Origin: Modestobacter sp. VKM Ac-2985
Lineage (GTDB): Bacteria; Actinomycetota; Actinomycetes; Mycobacteriales; Geodermatophilaceae
Assembly (NCBI RefSeq): GCF_026967925.1
Contig: NZ_JAPVBI010000002.1
Location: 983,628-1,047,627, forward strand
Direction of reading: 5' to 3'
Length of the DNA stretch: 64,000 nucleotides
Shown piece after piece: positions 62,226-64,000 of the stretch. Both the position numbers and the translations under genes were made by a program. How positions within the stretch are numbered: the stretch's first letter is position 1; every line of letters begins with the position of its first letter. The notes below the pieces were generated by a model. The model was not told the DNA's origin and made no database searches. It was given only the letters and a program-made list of their open reading frames with translations.

Positions 62226-63071
62226 TCAGACCGGAGCCGTCGCGCGCTCACCCCGCCGGGGGAACGGGATCCGGGCGGGGGTGCTGCGCACCGCACGGAG
62301 CTGGACCAGGCGGCGGGCGGCTTGGTAGAGCGCGGAGTCGGCCCGGTTCAGCGAGTCCAGCGCACGCAGGTCGCCGGGCGTGAGGGCCGGGAGCTCCCAC
62401 GGTGCGCCGGCGGGACGGACGTTCGAACGGGGCATCGCGGTGGCCGGCGGCCAGCCCCGCCGGTTCGCCACCCGCTGGGCGAGGGCGTCCAGCTCCTCGG
62501 CGAAGCCGAAGTCGGCCATCCGCCGGAGCCGCTGGGTCGCGCGGTGCACCAGCACCGGCTTCGACGGCAGTGCGGCCAGCTCGTAGCGGGCCTGGGCCAG
62601 GAAGAACCCCGTCGCCTCCTCGGGCAGGCGGGTGTCACGCGTGTCGGCGGTGCTGGTCGCGAGGTAGCGGGCCTGGACGTCGGTCAGCGCCAGTCGCAGC
62701 ACCGGGTCCTGGACCACGGCGGCGAGGTCGTTGCCGATGCGGTGGAGTCGATCGTGCAGGTAGTGCTCGGGAGCGCGCCAGATGTGGCACAGGTGGGAGA
62801 CGGTCCGCGCGCGGGGGTTGCGGAGCAACGTGATGTCGACGGTGGGCCCGGCGAGTCGCCGGGACAGCTCGTCGGCGAGGTGTCCCCGGTACAGCAGCCG
62901 GCCCCGGAGGTCCTCGTCCCTCGTGGCCTCCAGCTGGGGGAGGAGTTGGGGGGCGAAGACGTCATCCGGCTCGTGGTGGGAGTCGAGCCACTGGATGAAC
63001 GACGTGCCAGCGGTCTTGGGGATGTGCCAGAAGTACAGCGGGAGAACCGTCACGTACCGGAACCTAAACAT
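62226..63071 (-). CDS. Sulfotransferase family protein
   Basis: This 281-aa protein has YFWHIPKTAGTSFIQWL, the 5'-phosphosulfate loop, near residues 12-28 and LLRNPRARTVSHLCHIW, the 3'-phosphate binding site, near residue 90. It probably transfers sulfate from PAPS to a carbohydrate hydroxyl. The start is uncertain. ATG 63071 is used here, but GTG 63053 (beginning TVLPLYFWHIPK) lies seven bases after a TAGGTT hexamer, a geometry that recurs in this window, and would give 275 aa. It lies 116 bp upstream of a glycosyltransferase gene. Confidence 0.8.
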   Translation of the reverse strand: MFRFRYVTVLPLYFWHIPKTAGTSFIQWLDSHHEPDDVFAPQLLPQLEATRDEDLRGRLLYRGHLADELSRRLAGPTVDITLLRNPRARTVSHLCHIWRAPEHYLHDRLHRIGNDLAAVVQDPVLRLALTDVQARYLATSTADTRDTRLPEEATGFFLAQARYELAALPSKPVLVHRATQRLRRMADFGFAEELDALAQRVANRRGWPPATAMPRSNVRPAGAPWELPALTPGDLRALDSLNRADSALYQAARRLVQLRAVRSTPARIPFPRRGERATAPV

Positions 63072-63195
63072 CACTCTGTGTGCGAGCCAGCAGGCGCGCG
63101 TCCGCGGGCCTCGTGAGTCGCCGCCCGCCACACCAGCCCCTCGCGGCGCGGAGCCGGTCTGGTCATCCGCCCTCCGGGACGGTCCGCGGTGCTCG

Positions 63196-63201
63196 TAGGG
63201 T
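63196..63201 (+). promoter_or_regulatory. -10 element of the right-edge GT4 gene (TAGGGT)
   Basis: TAGGGT lies 23 bases before ATG 63225; the leader would be short and contains GGTGAGG. Confidence 0.3.
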
Positions 63202-63224
63202 GACCGCGTGGTGAGGCTGATGGC

Positions 63225-64000
63225 ATGGGGCTGAAGGTGTTGGTCGACGTCACGGCGATCCCGCACGACCGCGGTGGGGTCGGCCGCTACCTGGACGGCG
63301 TCCTGCCTGCGCTGGGCGAGCGTGACGTCGACCTGCTGGTCGTCGCCCAGCCGCACGACGTCGCCGGCTTCGCCCGGACGGTCCCGGCCGCCGAGGTGGT
63401 CGCTGCCCCGGGACCGGCCGCCCGCCGTCCGGTACGGCTGGCGTGGGAGCAGAGCGGCCTGCCCCGGCTGGCCCGCCGCTGGAGGGCCGACGTGCTGCAC
63501 AGCCCGCACTACACCCTGCCGCTGGCGGCCCCGGTGCCCGTCGTCGTGACCGTCCACGACGCGACCTTCTTCACCGATCGGGCCGTGCACTCGCCGGTCA
63601 AGGCCCGGTTCTTCCGCGGAGCCACCCGGCTGGCCGGGCGCTGTGCGGCCGCGCTGATCGCGCCGTCGGAGGCGACCCGGGCCGAGGTGGCCCGGGAGGC
63701 GGACGTGGACCCCGGCAAGATCCACGTCGCGTGGCACGGGGTCGACGACACGGTGTTCCGTCCCCCGGCCGACGGCGATCGGGCCCGGGTCGCCGCATCG
63801 CTGGGCCTGTCCGGTCGCCGGTACGTCGCCTTCCTGGGCACGATCGAACCGCGGAAGAACGTGCCCGCGCTGATCGGCGCCTGGGTGGACGCCGTCCGCG
63901 AGCAGGACGACCCACCGGCGCTGGTGCTGGCCGGCGGGATGGGCTGGGACGACCGGGTGGACGCCGCCGTGGCCGCCGTCCCGGCACACCTGACCGTGCT
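63225..64000 (+). CDS. Glycosyltransferase family 4 protein, 3' end outside window
   Basis: The 258 visible codons begin GLKVLVDVTAIPHDRGGVGRYLDG, with RADVLHSPHYTLPL, VVVTVHDATFFTD, IAPSEATRAEVARE, a HGVDD loop and FLGTIEPRKNVPALIGAW, so the N-terminal half and the hinge of a GT-B enzyme are present. The donor-binding E-x7-E region lies beyond the edge. The gene is probably part of the glycan locus. ATG 63225 is the first start in frame with the homologous region. Confidence 0.85.
   Translation, partial: MGLKVLVDVTAIPHDRGGVGRYLDGVLPALGERDVDLLVVAQPHDVAGFARTVPAAEVVAAPGPAARRPVRLAWEQSGLPRLARRWRADVLHSPHYTLPLAAPVPVVVTVHDATFFTDRAVHSPVKARFFRGATRLAGRCAAALIAPSEATRAEVAREADVDPGKIHVAWHGVDDTVFRPPADGDRARVAASLGLSGRRYVAFLGTIEPRKNVPALIGAWVDAVREQDDPPALVLAGGMGWDDRVDAAVAAVPAHLTV

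Noticed and set aside
1-64000. tRNA, rRNA or prophage genes
   Set aside because: I read the intergenic spaces for cloverleaf ends, attachment-site repeats and integrases and saw none; a covariance-model scan would be needed to exclude small RNAs.

Overview
The window is a gene-dense, very GC-rich actinobacterial chromosome segment with strong third-position GC codon bias, many GTG starts, and ATGA or GTGA stop/start overlaps. Gene content and order resemble a non-mycobacterial actinomycete. Geodermatophilaceae (Blastococcus, Modestobacter, Geodermatophilus) is my best guess, but this is inference and not proven by the sequence. I saw no rRNA, tRNA, CRISPR array, transposase, integrase or phage gene.

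About 1-42 kb is a core metabolic region. Many genes in it have counterparts around Rv3267-Rv3307 of Mycobacterium tuberculosis: purine nucleoside phosphorylase, an M20 amidohydrolase, LpdA, a biotin-dependent acyl-CoA carboxylase (alpha, Maf, epsilon, beta), a divergent biotin ligase, a PH-domain membrane protein, a GtrA protein, PurK/PurE, a FadE25-like acyl-CoA dehydrogenase, a TIGR03089 protein and an LCP protein. Interspersed are methylmalonyl-CoA mutase with its MeaB chaperone (5.2-10.4 kb), SbcD/SbcC (22.3-26.4 kb), a two-subunit 3-oxoacid CoA-transferase (34.7-36.2 kb) and secreted or surface proteins. The surface proteins are a metzincin protease with bulb lectin domains, and a lipoprotein paired with a ten-repeat LGFP protein. 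Propionyl-CoA carboxylation followed by mutase isomerisation would form a propionate/odd-chain/branched-chain catabolic route; the epimerase is not in view.

At 37.1-40.7 kb four overlapping genes encode the decaprenylphosphoryl-arabinose pathway: UbiA phosphoribosyltransferase, PAP2 phosphatase, DprE1 oxidase and DprE2 reductase. DprE1 has Ala where the benzothiazinone-target Cys normally lies. An LCP ligase and a secreted peptidoglycan amidase follow.

From 45 kb to the right edge lies a surface-glycan locus. It has a Wzm/Wzt-type ABC exporter with a C-terminal glycan-recognition domain, two tandem paralogous glycosyltransferases with an extra N-terminal domain, an FkbM methyltransferase, three further GT4 glycosyltransferases, a sulfotransferase, three GDP-mannose 4,6-dehydratase family genes, two polytopic membrane proteins and a secreted FG-GAP/propeller-repeat protein. 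Two of the dehydratase genes are a 995-bp direct repeat differing at two positions. They flank a 5.5-kb interval that could be lost or exchanged by homologous recombination.

Regulatory sequence is unusually readable. At least eleven genes have a TAnnnT-like -10 hexamer six or seven bases before the start codon, which predicts leaderless transcripts. The 20-bp gap between accD and birA holds overlapping, oppositely oriented -10 elements. Several strong hairpins mark operon ends, and one 18-bp-stem hairpin encloses the ribosome binding site of a glycosyltransferase gene.
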